Source: Ephydatia muelleri (lineage: Eukaryota > Porifera > Demospongiae > Spongillida > Spongillidae). Taken from it: a stretch of 64,000 bases of DNA. The position numbers and the translations under genes are program-made. The notes beneath the pieces were generated by a model that was not told where the DNA came from, made no database searches, and saw only the letters and a program-made list of their open reading frames with translations. Below, piece after piece: positions 1-10,530 of this stretch; position 1 is the stretch's first letter, and each line of letters begins with the position of its first letter. The stretch is from positions 3,998,950-4,062,949 of the forward strand of contig JABACO010000014.1 in NCBI GenBank assembly GCA_013339895.1, written 5' to 3'.

Positions 1-769
1 AAATGGTACTAGTTGGTACGGGAACATCCTTTGATCCCTTTCCCGCCCTCTTTACCACAGATATAGTGCTTCCTGCCAGGGAAGACTGTAGAATTTAATA
101 CAACAACAATGGGTCTATCCAAAACACCTTATGAGATATCATGTGCTGCATGTTTATCCATCCGCACATTTTTTCAAGCTTGTAGATAGAAGCAGGGAAT
201 TTCACGAGAGTGATGCTGTTTGGTTTCAAAATCCAACTACTGATAAATTGGGATTTTCTTCAAAATGAACATAAAGTTCAGTCTCAAAGGATCAAAGTGG
301 TGCACATGAACAGATTATACAACACTGCATATTGCGAGGGAGGGATGTACATTGTCAAGAGGTTTATAGTATTGATCATTTTCTGTGCCACCATGCAAAT
401 ACAGCATTCCAGGCAGAAATTCCACAAGCTATTCTTTAAGCATTTTATTTGCCACTTAGCCTAACTATGTGATTCCAATTCAGCTTTAATTAAGCAGCTT
501 TCATGGATGTAGGGTGCTGTGCATGCTGGTCTGAAATGGATTGCAGAAACGGTAGAGCAGAATCTCTCATTCCAAATCGACTGATCAGTGGGATACTAAA
601 CTATGAAAACTAATCAATTCCATGGCAGTGCAGCAATGAAATCTGCAGTCTGATTAGCTTCAGCCCAATTCATTGTAAGACTTTTGAGATAGCGATTGCC
701 TCCGGTTTGGCATGAAACTTGCCATTCATGCATTAACAGCCAAAATTTGCCATGCAGGGAGTTCCAATG
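1..769. other. Non-coding flank, nothing recognised
   Basis: No reading frame with family-like composition, no RNA gene and no clear repeat was seen here. It is moderately AT-rich and ends at the left LTR of the gypsy element. It may be older repeat or intron sequence. Confidence 0.4.
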
Positions 770-890
770 TGTAGAACCCACAGCATAAAGTAGAACTTCA
801 CTGCATCAACTCTCTCGATCATGCGCATCCACCAAATTTAAATGCAGCTAATTGTTCAACTAACTAGTCAATCATTTGATACAAGTTATG
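770..890 (-). repeat. 3' LTR of the gypsy element (left copy)
   Basis: Direct repeat of 5671-5800. On the plus strand both start TGTAGAACCCACAG and run through CATTTGATACA to GTTATGCC. This copy lacks about 9 bases that the right copy has near its position 22. The very short LTR limits promoter inference; no TATA box was assigned. Confidence 0.85.
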
Positions 891-925
891 CCCTCTCTTC
901 CAAGAGTGGTCCTCCACTCCAGTTC

Positions 926-2554
926 TCATTCGAAGATTTCAGGAGTATCCAAAGTGTCTGGCAGTACCACGGGGTCTCCATAACGTACAGGAGGCCTGCT
1001 TATCCTGTTAGAGCGCCTCAGTGCTGGGGCACCTTCCACTGCTGGTGGAGGAACTCTGGGTACAACTGCTGGTTGCTCAATCTCAGGTGCTGGATGTTCC
1101 AATTGGTGCTGCCTCGGTACCTCCAATATGGTGGCTTGACGATCTGTGTCAGCAGGCGGCACACTGTGAACAATTACATCATAGTACTCATCCTCTTCCT
1201 CTGCAGTGCTGTGCGAAGGTGCAGGCTCAACCGGTTGAAGTGTACCACTTTACGCCTTCGGGGATTAGCACAGTCCACAATCCTGTAGATGGAAGGTCCG
1301 AGGACCTTAACCACTTTGAAAGGCCCCTGCCAAGGTCTGTGCAGCTTCTTTGAAAAACCCCTGCGGACTGCTGGATTGTGTAGAAAAACAAGATCACTAA
1401 TACAATATGGGTCCCCTCTGACGTCAGCATCATACGACTCCTTCTGATGTCCTTGCTGCACCGCCATGTGCTGATTGACTCGTTTATAAGCCAACTGCAA
1501 TTGATTCTTGAGCACATCAGCGTACTGAATGGGGTCCTCAGCAGTGGCTGGAGTAGAGAACAATACATCTTCAGGTAAGCGGGCATCATGACCATACATA
1601 AGTTCAAAGGGTGTGACCCCAGTTGTAACATGTCGACTGGTGCGATATGCGAATAACAAGGTAGGGGGAGGAGGTCCCAATCACGCTCATCATCCTTTAC
1701 AGCCATACTTAACATGTCTAACAAAGTTCTATTGAACCTTTCGACTAGTCCATCACTTTGGGGATGGTAAGGTGTTGTCCGTGTCTTCTTGACACCCAAC
1801 AGCTGGCATACTTCTTTCAGGACCTTGGCTTCAAAGTTTCTCCCTTGGTCTGTGTGCAGGGAATCTGGAACCCCAAATCTACACACAAATTCATTTACAA
1901 ACACTTTGGCAATGGTTAGTGCCTCAGTATCTTTCAATGGAAATGCCCCTTCCATTTCTCCCCGACCACCAAGATAAACTTGTTACCTCTGAGGGTTTCT
2001 GGGAGCGGGCCAAGGATGTCCATAGCAACCCTCTGCATGGGTCGCAGTGTTTGACTGATTTCCATTGGAGCTCTTGCCTTGTGAGATGGAGATTTCCTGG
2101 AGAGACAAACATTACAATTCCTGCACCATTGTTCTACCTCTTTCCTCTGACCCGGCCAATTAAAACGGGCCCGAACCTTTTCTAACGTTTTCCTCTCCCC
2201 CATATGCCCCCCTACCAACGTATTGTGGAGGCCTTCCAATACCCCATTCACCAAATTTGCAGGCAAGACCAGTTGAAGGTGTCTACCAGTACCACCCCCT
2301 GGTATGTCCTCCCAACAACGATACAACACCCCATGCTGCAAGGTCAGATACCGCCTTTGCACCCACAGGGATGCAAGCCTCCACGAAGCATCCTTGGGGC
2401 ATCCTCTAGGAGTGGCATCAGTTTCCAGCCAGTGTATGTCAGGATCAGCACTCTGAAAAGACTTTATCTCCTCTTCCGTCCATGTTGGCAGCATCAGGTG
2501 TGACACTGCATCACAACTGTTAGCTTCTTCCCTCTCCTCTTCCTTTTCCTCCAA
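926..2554 (-). pseudogene. pol C-terminal half: integrase (broken)
   Basis: Minus-strand integrase in overlapping frames. 2554-1934 carries the HHCC zinc-binding region (H...GGHMG...C-R-N-C-N-V-C). 1955-1667 carries the catalytic core, including H-T-D-Q-G and later P-Y-H-P-Q-S-D-G-L-V-E-R-F-N. After a frame change near the G-rich run at 1662-1675, 1680-1174 continues with core and C-terminal sequence including P-W-Q-G-P-F-K-V, a GPF/Y-type module. 1162-926 holds a basic tail with R-R-S-N-R. No chromodomain was seen. Confidence 0.9.
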
Positions 2555-2560
2555 TCCACA

Positions 2561-4655
2561 CTACACGCACCTGCCACGGGACAACGCATCAGCATTAGTG
2601 TGCTGCTTACCTTCGCGGTGTATAACGGTGTAATCATATTCAGATAACACCTCCAACCAGTGAGCCACTTGACCCTCCGGCTCCTTAAAATTATGTAACC
2701 ATTGTAAACAGTGATGATCTGTGCATAAGGTAAACTTTCTTCCGTAGAGGTATGGCCGGAAATGACGAGCAGCCCACACCAGAGCCAACATTTCCTGCCT
2801 CGTAGCACAATACTTCTTTTCAGTTCGGCTCAGAGCCCTGCTAGCGTATGCCACCACTCTTTCAACCCCATCAACATTCTGGGCGAGTACTGCACCCAAG
2901 CCATCCCCGCTGGCATCTGTATCTAGCACAAAGGGTAAACTGAAATCAGGTAAGGTGAGTATCGGGGAGGATACAAGGCGCTTCTTCAGATCAAAGAAAG
3001 CATCATTGCATTCCTTTGACCACACCCACTCCCTCCCTTTCTCTGTCAAAGCATGCAAAGGGCTTGCTATATGAGCAATGTCTTTCACAAAACGTCTGTA
3101 GTACGAAGCGAGTCCAAGAAAACTTTGGAGCTCTTTCGAAGATCTCGGTACTGGCCAGTTGGAAACGCAAGCAACTTTCTGCGGATCAGTCCGTATGCCC
3201 TCCGCGGAGATGACATGGCCAAGGTACTGCACACTGGTTTGCAACAAATGGCACTTCTTAGGCCGGATCTTCAACCCCGCAATCTTCAGACATTCCAGGA
3301 CCTCTTTCAACTGCTCGACATGTGTTTTGACTGACCTGCTAAAAATAATGTCATCAAGATACACTAGGCACGTCATCCAGTGAAGGCCAGCCAGTACTCG
3401 CTCCATCAGCCGCTGAAAGGTGGCGGGCGCGTTACACAAGTCGAAAGGCATGACACGAAACTGGAATTGTCCAAATGGAGTTACAAATGCTGTCTTCTCT
3501 CTATCCCTACTATCAACTTCTACTTGCCAGTAGCCACTAAAGCTAGTGTTGAAAAGTATTGGGCAACCCCTAAAGCATCAAGTGTGTCATCTATCCTAGG
3601 AAGTGGCTGGGCGTCCTTACGTGTACAGTCATTAAGACGACGAAGATCAACACAAAATCTAGTCGTGCCATCTTTTTTCTTTGCTAAAACAATGGACGAT
3701 GCCCATGGCCCACAACTAGGCTCAATGATACCTTGAGAAAGTATGTCATCAAGTAACCCACGTACTTCCTGTTGCTGATGAAAGGGTAGCCTCCTCGCCT
3801 GCTGGCGGACTGGTTGTGTATCCCCTGTGTTGATTTTGATGAGATGTCAATCGGGTACGACCCAGGTCACTGTCATCCAAAGCAATGACATCTTGGAACT
3901 GCCAGAGCAAGTCAGCCACTTTCTCTCGAACATCAGGAGCCAGACTGTCTGTCATCTGCTGTATGGAGCGCTGCACAGACCGAGTGGATTGCTTACAGAC
4001 AGGGTATTGTACTGATGCACAATCAGCAGGATCCTGAATAGGTTTTAACATACCATTATCTCATCCTTGTACACTGTAACGGGTGCAAAGCCAGGGTTAA
4101 GAACCTGGACCATTGTGTGTGTAGCAGCAGCATCACTGATGACGGAGTGAGCCACCATGAGACCATACTGGTCCGTAAACCGCCACACTGGTTCCACCAG
4201 GAGAGCACTGGAGTTGCTCGTGCAACGACCTGCATTTTGTGACACCTTCGCAGGAAGGCACATTTGACAATATGGAGGGACATTTAGGGTTTCACATGAA
4301 GTCACAAAACAAACTGGGGAGCATTGTATACTGCGTTCAGGGCCTGACACAAATTGCACTGGGCCTTCCTGTGTCAGCAAAACGTGCTGTTGAAGGTCAA
4401 CAATACAACCCCGCTTTATCAAAAAATCAGCCCCAAGAAGGCATTCCTGGTTTAAATTCCTTGCTACCAGAACTAGATGCTGCTGTGACAATGCTCCAAC
4501 ATTTATGCTCATTCTGCACTACCCACTAATGTCCAATTTCCTGCCACGACTGAATTGGCAGGCTCCTCCAATTTAAGCGAGTTTCCAAATTTAACATCCC
4601 TTACAACATCCTCTCTCACTAACGTCACGGCAGATCCCGTGTCTACCAGCATTCT
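2561..4655 (-). pseudogene. pol N-terminal half: protease, reverse transcriptase, RNase H (broken)
   Basis: The minus strand around 4628-4655 encodes M-L-V-D-T-G-S-A, the retropepsin active-site motif, followed by protease-like sequence (4512-4045). The reverse transcriptase is most intact at 3451-2561: it has Y-L-D-D-I catalytic aspartates, a thumb and connection region, then RNase H with D-T-D-A-S and C-T-D-H. The N-terminal fingers of the reverse transcriptase (about 4050-3451) are in other frames, so the polyprotein is interrupted. Related proteins are cytoplasmic and act in virus-like particles. The assignment to Ty3/gypsy rests on the order of domains. Confidence 0.9.
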
Positions 4656-5653
4656 AGTGACGCGACCCTTCTACTTCTAATACTACCTTCTACCATTAAC
4701 GTGGAACTTACGGCTGATATCTGCCAGGGACCCTTCTTATGCCCATTCCGTTTGTGAGGGCAGTTGCGCCGAACATGACCTTGCTCCCTGCAGTTCCAAC
4801 ATGTAATTGCTGCAGACCCTTGCTGTCTGGAAAAGGCAGAGGATTGTGGTGGCTGGTCTGCAACGGTAGGTTTCTCCTTGCCAGACAGTCGTCCGTTCAG
4901 CTCTTGTATTTGTTTTCTAAGGTCCTGAACAATTCTCTCAGAATCCTGAGCCTGTTTCCTCAGCTGTTGGACCGACATTGTTGCAATTCCGTTTTCGGCT
5001 ACCGCATCCTCGATACTGCTGGACGCCAACGACGACGAGCCATGCCCGCGCTCACTGCTAAGTCTTTTCTGCGCAGCTCCTGTTGAATTGCCAACTTTTG
5101 CGCTTCATCCAGTGTATCTGGCATTTGTCTCAGCTGCACAGTGGAAGAGCGCAAACCTTGCACAAACTGGTCCCTTACCAATTGTAGGCGTTGGTCGTTT
5201 GACCATCCAGGGTATGCTTTGTCTGCCAATACACGCAGTTCTCCAACGTACGTCACCAAGTTCTCGTCTGCCTTCTGACCGCGTCTTTGGAACTTCGCCT
5301 GCCACTCCAGATGGTTCCCCTCTGGCGCGTATTGAGCGCGAAGACACCTCGTCACAGCCGCATCGTCACTGGAGTCGACCAGTCCCTGCTGCGATATAAC
5401 CCTGAAGGGTCCATTATGGACCCTTCAGGGTTATATCCAGACCATCGTCAAGCAACGGAAGTAGTTCGCTTGTCCATTGGCTCTCGTCGAATTTTACTTT
5501 GCGAACATACAGTTCGAAGCGCTTTAACCACAGAATGAGGTCTGTGCCTCCTGTAAAACGGGAAGGGGGCCGTAAGCTCATTCTCACCGTTTGTATTTGT
5601 GGAATTAGCTCGTTGCTATCGGCCGAGTGTCCCATATCCATGGGCTCCACCAT
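4643..5653 (-). pseudogene. gag of the gypsy element, broken
   Basis: Structural nucleocapsid polyprotein of the retrotransposon, in three reading-frame pieces: 5653-5414, 5355-4999 and 5029-4643. The first piece carries a capsid-like start (R-F-T-G-G-T-D...W-L-K-R-F-E), the second a matrix/capsid helical region, and the third a coiled stretch followed by a zinc knuckle CWNCREQGHVRRNC (C-x2-C-x4-H-x4-C). The first piece stops at a palindrome (5395-5437) that looks like an inverted duplication inserted into the frame; a related gag fragment at 17.1 kb lacks it. The ATG at 5653 lies at the edge of the primer site. Confidence 0.85.
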
Positions 5654-5669
5654 CCCACTTCTGACACCA
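5652..5669 (-). promoter_or_regulatory. Primer-binding site, tRNA-Leu type
   Basis: The plus strand reads ATCCCACTTCTGACACCA, which has the form of a leucine tRNA 3' end including CCA. The minus-strand retrotransposon RNA would therefore pair with tRNA-Leu to prime minus-strand DNA synthesis. It sits one base inside the 5' LTR. A degenerate counterpart (ATCCCACATCTGACACA) is at about 17327-17343 beside another gag remnant. Confidence 0.85.
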
Positions 5670-5670
5670 A

Positions 5671-5800
5671 TGTAGAACCCACAGCGTAAAGTGATTATCA
5701 GAACTTCACTGCATCAACTCTCTCGATCATGCGCATACACCTAATTTATATGCAGCTAATTGTTCAATTAACTAGTCAATCATTTGATACAGGTTATGCC
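5671..5800 (-). repeat. 5' LTR of the gypsy element (right copy)
   Basis: Direct repeat of 770-890. It lies immediately outside the primer-binding site, so it is the 5' LTR of the minus-strand element. It is longer than the left copy because of an insertion of about 9 bases. Divergence between the two LTRs indicates time since insertion. Confidence 0.85.
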
Positions 5801-5819
5801 ACTACAAATGCAAGGGAAT

Positions 5820-6060
5820 ATTACTTATCGGATCTGGATTTGGCATTGGCAAATTGGACCATTGGCACACTGTGCAACTCTTACAGCACAGCTCAGTGTC
5901 CTTTGACATTCCAATCCAATAGGCTGCACGCTGCAAACGTTTTTTTCTACATCTTGATGTCCCGACCCGATGATATCATGCATCTGATGTATGCAATGAC
6001 GAGGGAAGTAAAGGTACAATGAGTTATCACCTTGTCCAGTGGTCAGGGCGTGTACTTACT
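5820..6060 (-). pseudogene. Gypsy integrase zinc-finger fragment of another element
   Basis: Read on the minus strand with one frame change, this segment gives a GHQDVEK-like stretch followed by a Y-W-I-G-M region and C-C-K-S-C-T-V-C-Q, the spacing of an HHCC integrase N-terminal domain. It lies outside the 5' LTR of the main element, so it belongs to a different, older gypsy copy. It suggests nested insertion. Confidence 0.6.
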
Positions 6061-6199
6061 GCGGCAGAGTGCATAGTCAATGACACAAAGACGAATGTTG
6101 GAAAATCGTCTTAGGGTAGTGATTTCAGCCGGTTCATTATTTCAAATTCAGTGCTGCAGCCAGACGAGACAAGGTTCCTGACTTCACGTAGCTCTTTAG

Positions 6200-6790
6200 C
6201 TTTTCAAAGGTGGGTTTTGGTACTATTCAACTTGATCACCATAGTGCATGGTGGGTCTTCTGACTCTGGTTGCACGTCTTGGCCCTGGAACATTTGGAGC
6301 TGGCCCAATGACAGGCTGTCTATCCTCGGGTTCAGGTCATCTATCCTCAGGTTCCATTGGTACAATGGGAGGTAGAATATCTTCATTGTGATCACCAGCT
6401 GTATAGGGTCAGGAGGGGTATCTTCCATTACATTTTGCTCTCTCCTACTCCATTAGGGAGAGCATCCACAGGATCTGTTTGGTGTTTAGTGTGGATGGCC
6501 GCAGGATAACCTCAGGTGATGGTGCTTCAGCCTCTTCGGGGCAGGCTTTAGCCTGTTAAAATGCATCACTTTCTGCCTCTTGGGGTTAGCACAATCTGCT
6601 ATTCTGTACACATATGGCCCTTGCATGTCCACAAACTTGAATGGCCCTTGCCATGGTTTGTGAAACTTCTTGGAGAACCCTCGACCAACTGCTGGATTGT
6701 GGAGAAATACAAACACTTTTTTAGTTCTTTCCCGTTCCAGGATTGTTGAATCGATAGATATCTTTCCCAAAATTGCGTGTCTGCCCTGAT
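6200..6790 (-). pseudogene. Truncated gypsy integrase C-terminus, diverged relative
   Basis: The minus strand encodes F-L-H-N-P-A-V-G-R-G-F-S-K-K-F, P-W-Q-G-P-F-K-F and V-M-H-F-N-R-L-K-P. These match the integrase C-terminus of the main element (about 1400-1230) with many substitutions. A downstream tail (6428-6204) resembles its acidic/proline tail. No LTR could be placed for this fragment. Confidence 0.75.
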
Positions 6791-7006
6791 GAGATCATAT
6801 GGAGAAATGGCCCATACATAGGCGGTCATCTTGCTTTTTTATTTCAAGTTGAATTTCAAACACATTTAAAATTTACGATACATCGGACTGATTGCGAATC
6901 AGTGCTTTATAAGATTATACCATAGACCATTCGTAAACTAAAATCAAGACAAAAATTTAATTTCTACGAAGTAGTCATTCCTTAATCATCTTAGGTTATA
7001 GTAATT

Positions 7007-7248
7007 GGGACAGTTTCCGCGACCACGGTTAAAATGTTATAAAAATGCATCGCGTTTGAATCGCTATAACTTCCCAACGAATAACGCTATCGACTTCCTA
7101 TTTTCAACACTTCATAGTGAAATGGTGTAGTATGAAGTGTTGAAAATAGGAAGTCGATAGCGTTATTCGTTGGGAAGTTATAGCGATTCAAACGCGATGC
7201 ATTTTTATAACATTTTAACCGTGGGGCAATTTTCGCAGAAACTGTCCC
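7007..7248. mobile_element. 242-bp hairpin MITE, family A copy 1
   Basis: Almost the whole element is one inverted repeat: the left arm from GGGACAGTTTCCGCG through AGTCGATAGCG-type sequence is mirrored on the right, ending CTGTCCC. It is flanked on both sides by AATT (7003-7006 and 7249-7252), a likely 4-bp palindromic target duplication. There is no coding capacity. Related copies lie at 14867-15440 and 51275-51523. Confidence 0.88.
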
Positions 7249-7323
7249 AATTAAAATTATGTCGGCTATAGCTAGTAGGGGTTAACTGTTATGGCTGTAA
7301 CGCAACTATAATTGTACCGATAC

Positions 7324-7378
7324 CAGTGGCGTGGTGGCTATTTATTGGCTGGGGTGGCACTCGCATTTTGTGGCGCCC

Positions 7379-7418
<40 letters not shown>

Positions 7419-7803
7419 CCGACGCGTACGCTCGTCGTATGAGTAAATTATAATCATGGTGCGCATGCGCTAACTGAACAATTGTACTACAAGGATTATT
7501 ATTCGTTAATTATTAATAACCTTGGATTGACATTTAGCGTCTATTGTATTGTAATTACACATGATACGATAGTGCATGGAGGGTGGAGGGGTGAAAAGGG
7601 GGGGAAGCCGGGAGCGCCTCACGGCCTGTGTTCCAACGAGTAATTGCCAATTCAATTGCCATGGTATGATTTACGTACCGGAAGGAAAATTAATTGCAGT
7701 TGTTGGCGCCCCTTGTGCTCGGTGGCGCCCCTATTTTTAAGCCCCGCAGGGGGGGGGGGCAATTGCCCCCCCCCCCCGGCCCCCCCTGGCCACCACGCCA
7801 TTG
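7324..7803. mobile_element. 480-bp non-autonomous hAT-like element
   Basis: The left end CAGTGGCGTGGTGGC and the right end GCCACCACGCCATTG form terminal inverted repeats. Both sides carry the identical 8-bp sequence ACCGATAC (7316-7323 and 7804-7811), the target duplication length of hAT transposons. Inside are a C-run of about 36 (7380-7416) and facing G- and C-runs (7750-7795). No transposase is encoded. Confidence 0.92.
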
Positions 7804-8035
7804 ACCGATACACAAATAAAATTATCTTATCAGCTGTCACTTGCACTGGAGATATGGAGCGCATCAATTAGGCACAATGATGCATGCAGGGATCGAACTA
7901 CGTATGCCCTTCATGCTTTCATCTTCTGAGACGCAGGTGTTTTGGTGAGTATACTATGTGGATTTAGTAGCGTAGGGTATGTATGGCAGTGGGTAGTGTT
8001 CGGCCCTATGTGCATATCTTGGAAGGAGTAGATAT

Positions 8036-8425
8036 GGCCTTCTCCCTATACTAGTACAGTTGGCCATCTCCCTATAATGATGGACATCTCCCTGTACTGT
8101 AACCAGTCGTAACCTTCTCCCTTTACTCCCGAACCGTTAATTGCCCGTCTCCTTATACTGTTGGTCTTCTTCCTTTATTGTTAGACTGGTGGCCTTCTCC
8201 CTGTACTGCTGGTCTTCTCCCTATACAGTTCGCCTTGTCTTTATACTGGTGGCCTTCTCCCTATACTGTTGGTCTTCTCCCTATACTGTTGGCTTTCTCC
8301 CTATACTGTTGGTCTTCTCCCTATACTGTTAGCCTTCTCCCTATACTGTTGGCCTTCTCCCTATTCTGTTGGCCTTGTTGAGTGTGGATATGGTATACTG
8401 TTGGCCTTCTCCCTGGATTATTCAA
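8036..8425 (+). repeat. 20-bp tandem array (about 19 imperfect units)
   Basis: The unit is close to TTGGCCTTCTCCCTATACTG. The early copies are degenerate and those from about 8200 are regular. The array translates into a repeated peptide, which is a consequence of the repeat. A stray piece of the same sequence is at about 13285-13315, just right of the fold-back element. Confidence 0.9.
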
Positions 8426-8658
8426 ATTAGGGGCAAACCAGGGGGTGGATAGGGGGGTGGGAGTGGTAAATCCCTGCCCTGTCCAATACCATACAACTAC
8501 AACAGTTTACAGCGTACATAATGGTACAGGCCTGCACATCCAGTGGGTGTGGCCAAAGCAATGCCCACATCCCAGGCTGCTCCCAATGTTACTGCTCTGA
8601 ACGCTGTGACTGCACTGTCCAATCCAAACGGCCTGCTGATCCAGTATGATGTGTGGGA

Positions 8659-8659
<1 letters not shown>

Positions 8660-8688
<29 letters not shown>
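8660..8688 (+). repeat. Poly-G run
   Basis: About 29 consecutive G just after the first FN3 fragment; indel-prone and a likely site of sequence error. Confidence 0.9.
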
Positions 8689-8691
<3 letters not shown>

Positions 8692-9316
8692 CTTTCTTGG
8701 GGAAACCCCACCCTTTGGAAGTGTTTGATCTCCGATATATACCCCACCCATTTATTGTGACCACCACTTGTATTTGTAGCACCGCTCACGCCGCATGCTG
8801 TGTAAGTACACCTTGTACATGTAGGTGCCACACCCCCTGTATTGCAATGAAAATCAATGTGAGGCACATGTTGTGTGTATGTGTGTGTGTGAACATATGC
8901 ATTCATGCATACTCACATTCACACATGTATCACTCGCACACATACTCACATACATGTACATGTACATGCACACTGTCATGTATGTGTGTGTGTGTGTATT
9001 TGTGTATGGTTGTCACATCTTGGTCCCTTTCACAGCACCATTGGGGGTTCCAAGCCCTCAGCTTCTGGCACTCTCCTCTTCCTCTGTCAATGTGATGTAG
9101 TTTAACCCCTCAGTTCCCAATGGGATCATCACAGCCTACAATGTGTAAGCTATTTCCGTACTGGGGAACGTCCTTCTCACTACCTCCAGTGTCCCGTGGT
9201 ACATAACCTGCAGCCGTCAACGCAGTACAGCTTTGTGGAAGCAGCATGCACCACAGCTGGATGTCAGACTGTGGTGTTGCCAATGTCACAACACTGGATA
9301 GTGGTATGTGTATGTG

Positions 9317-9317
9317 G

Positions 9318-9367
<50 letters not shown>

Positions 9368-9595
9368 GTGTGTGAGTGTGTGTTGTGTGAGTGCGTGTGC
9401 ATGTGCGTGTGCGTGCGTGTGTGCGTGCGTGTGTGTGTTGTGTGTGTGTGTGTGTGCATGCGTGTGTGTGTGTGCCTGTGTGTATTGTGTTGTGTGTTGT
9501 GTGTGTGTGTTGTGTTGTGTGTGTTTGTGTGTTGTGTGTGTGTGTGTGTTGTGTGTGTGTGTGCGCATGCGTGTATGTGTGTGTGGGTGTGTGTT
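9317..9595 (+). repeat. GT microsatellite, imperfect
   Basis: A long TG/GT tract with GC and TTG interruptions directly after the donor-like end of the FN3 block at 9302. It produces long cysteine/valine and histidine/threonine frames that are not genes. Confidence 0.95.
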
Positions 9596-9985
9596 TACAT
9601 GTATGTGTGTGGATGTTTTTTGTGTTGTACGTACATGTACATGTTTTATGGCCTTCTCTCTTGCCTTGCGTAAAGAAAATGGCAGTTAGCATTCAGTTTG
9701 TACACTAAGCAGACACAAGCAGCATTTGCATGCATGTGTGCCTTGTGCACATGATGTGTGTGTGTTATGTGTTTAATTATCTTCAACAAAGCCCCAAGTG
9801 GTCATTGACAACACTTTGTATCTTTCTCACACCCTTAGCACCTGTGGGCCAAGTCCCCCCCTCATCCTCAATACCAATTCTTCTTCCATGTCCCTCCAAT
9901 GGAATGCTCCCCTCCAACCCGACTATGTCATCACTGCCTACACCTTGCACCATCGAGTCCCCAGCCTTAAGTCCCAGTCAGAGAT

Positions 9986-10530
9986 GTGGGCACCTCCTTC
10001 GACGGTAGGGGCCTGGCTACATTCAGCGGGCACATGTTCCTTTGTGGTTTTATTAACCAGGCCACAGTCCAGTTCCATACCTACAACCCCAGCGGCATTC
10101 TCTTCTACCAGATCAACAGTGTAATGACTGACTTCCTGGGGGTGAAGCTTCATCGCGGGTTGCCATGGTTAATATTTGATGTGGGCTCTGGACCAGCTGT
10201 CGTTGGATCCAACAGTACCAGAACCTTCAACGATGGTCAGTGGGACACTGTGAGCTTCAGAACTCATCGGTCATGTTGAGCTTGTACGTGGTGTGAGTGT
10301 GGTGCAGTCCCCTCCTTGGGCAGTAACCTCTGTGATGGCCAGGGGCACGTGGTGCTGTTTGAGCAGGCCTCCAATACCTTCTACGTCACTGTGGATACGG
10401 TGCACACGGCGGCCATCACTGCCGCGATTGTCCCACTGCTGACCATGAAAGTCTACTTTGAGGGATTTCCCAGCATGTCGAGCAGATATGGCATTGCAAC
10501 CCCTTACAGCATGTGTCTTATCCCCTCCTG
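9986..10530 (+). pseudogene. Laminin G-like domain of the usherin-like gene
   Basis: The first half (to about 10277) reads T-S-F-D-G-R-G-L-A-T-F, then V-Q-F-H-T-Y-N-P-S-G-I-L-F-Y, F-L-G-V-K-L-H-R-G and F-N-D-G-Q-W-D-T-V, the usual LamG strand order. A TGA at about 10276 or a frame change follows. The second half resumes about 10316 and includes Y-F-E-G-F-P-S-M-S-S-R-Y-G, the LamG closing strand. LamG modules bind matrix ligands; the closest architecture is the LamG pair embedded among usherin FN3 repeats. Confidence 0.68.

Larger units (their letters stand above)
770..5800 (-). mobile_element. Ty3/gypsy-type LTR retrotransposon, frame-broken
   Basis: A minus-strand element about 5.0 kb long, bounded by two direct repeats of about 120-130 bp (770-890 and 5671-5800). 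In minus-strand order it shows a primer-binding site complementary to a tRNA-Leu 3' end, gag with a CCHC knuckle, a retropepsin DTGSA motif, reverse transcriptase with YLDD, RNase H, and integrase. RT, RNase H, integrase is the Ty3/gypsy order. A purine-rich tract on the minus strand (GGAAGAGAGGG, about 891-901) abuts the 3' LTR, as expected for a polypurine tract. The reading frames shift several times and the two LTRs differ by substitutions and a deletion of about 9 bases, so this copy is neither young nor obviously active. No clear target-site duplication was found. Confidence 0.93.

Noticed and set aside
842..1353. Plus-strand frames over the gypsy element
   Set aside because: Antisense shadows of the integrase region.
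8036..8425. Membrane-like protein with repeated S-L-Y-C-W
   Set aside because: Translation of the 20-bp tandem array in several frames.
9110..9692. His/Thr-rich and Cys/Val-rich frames
   Set aside because: Translations of the GT microsatellite.
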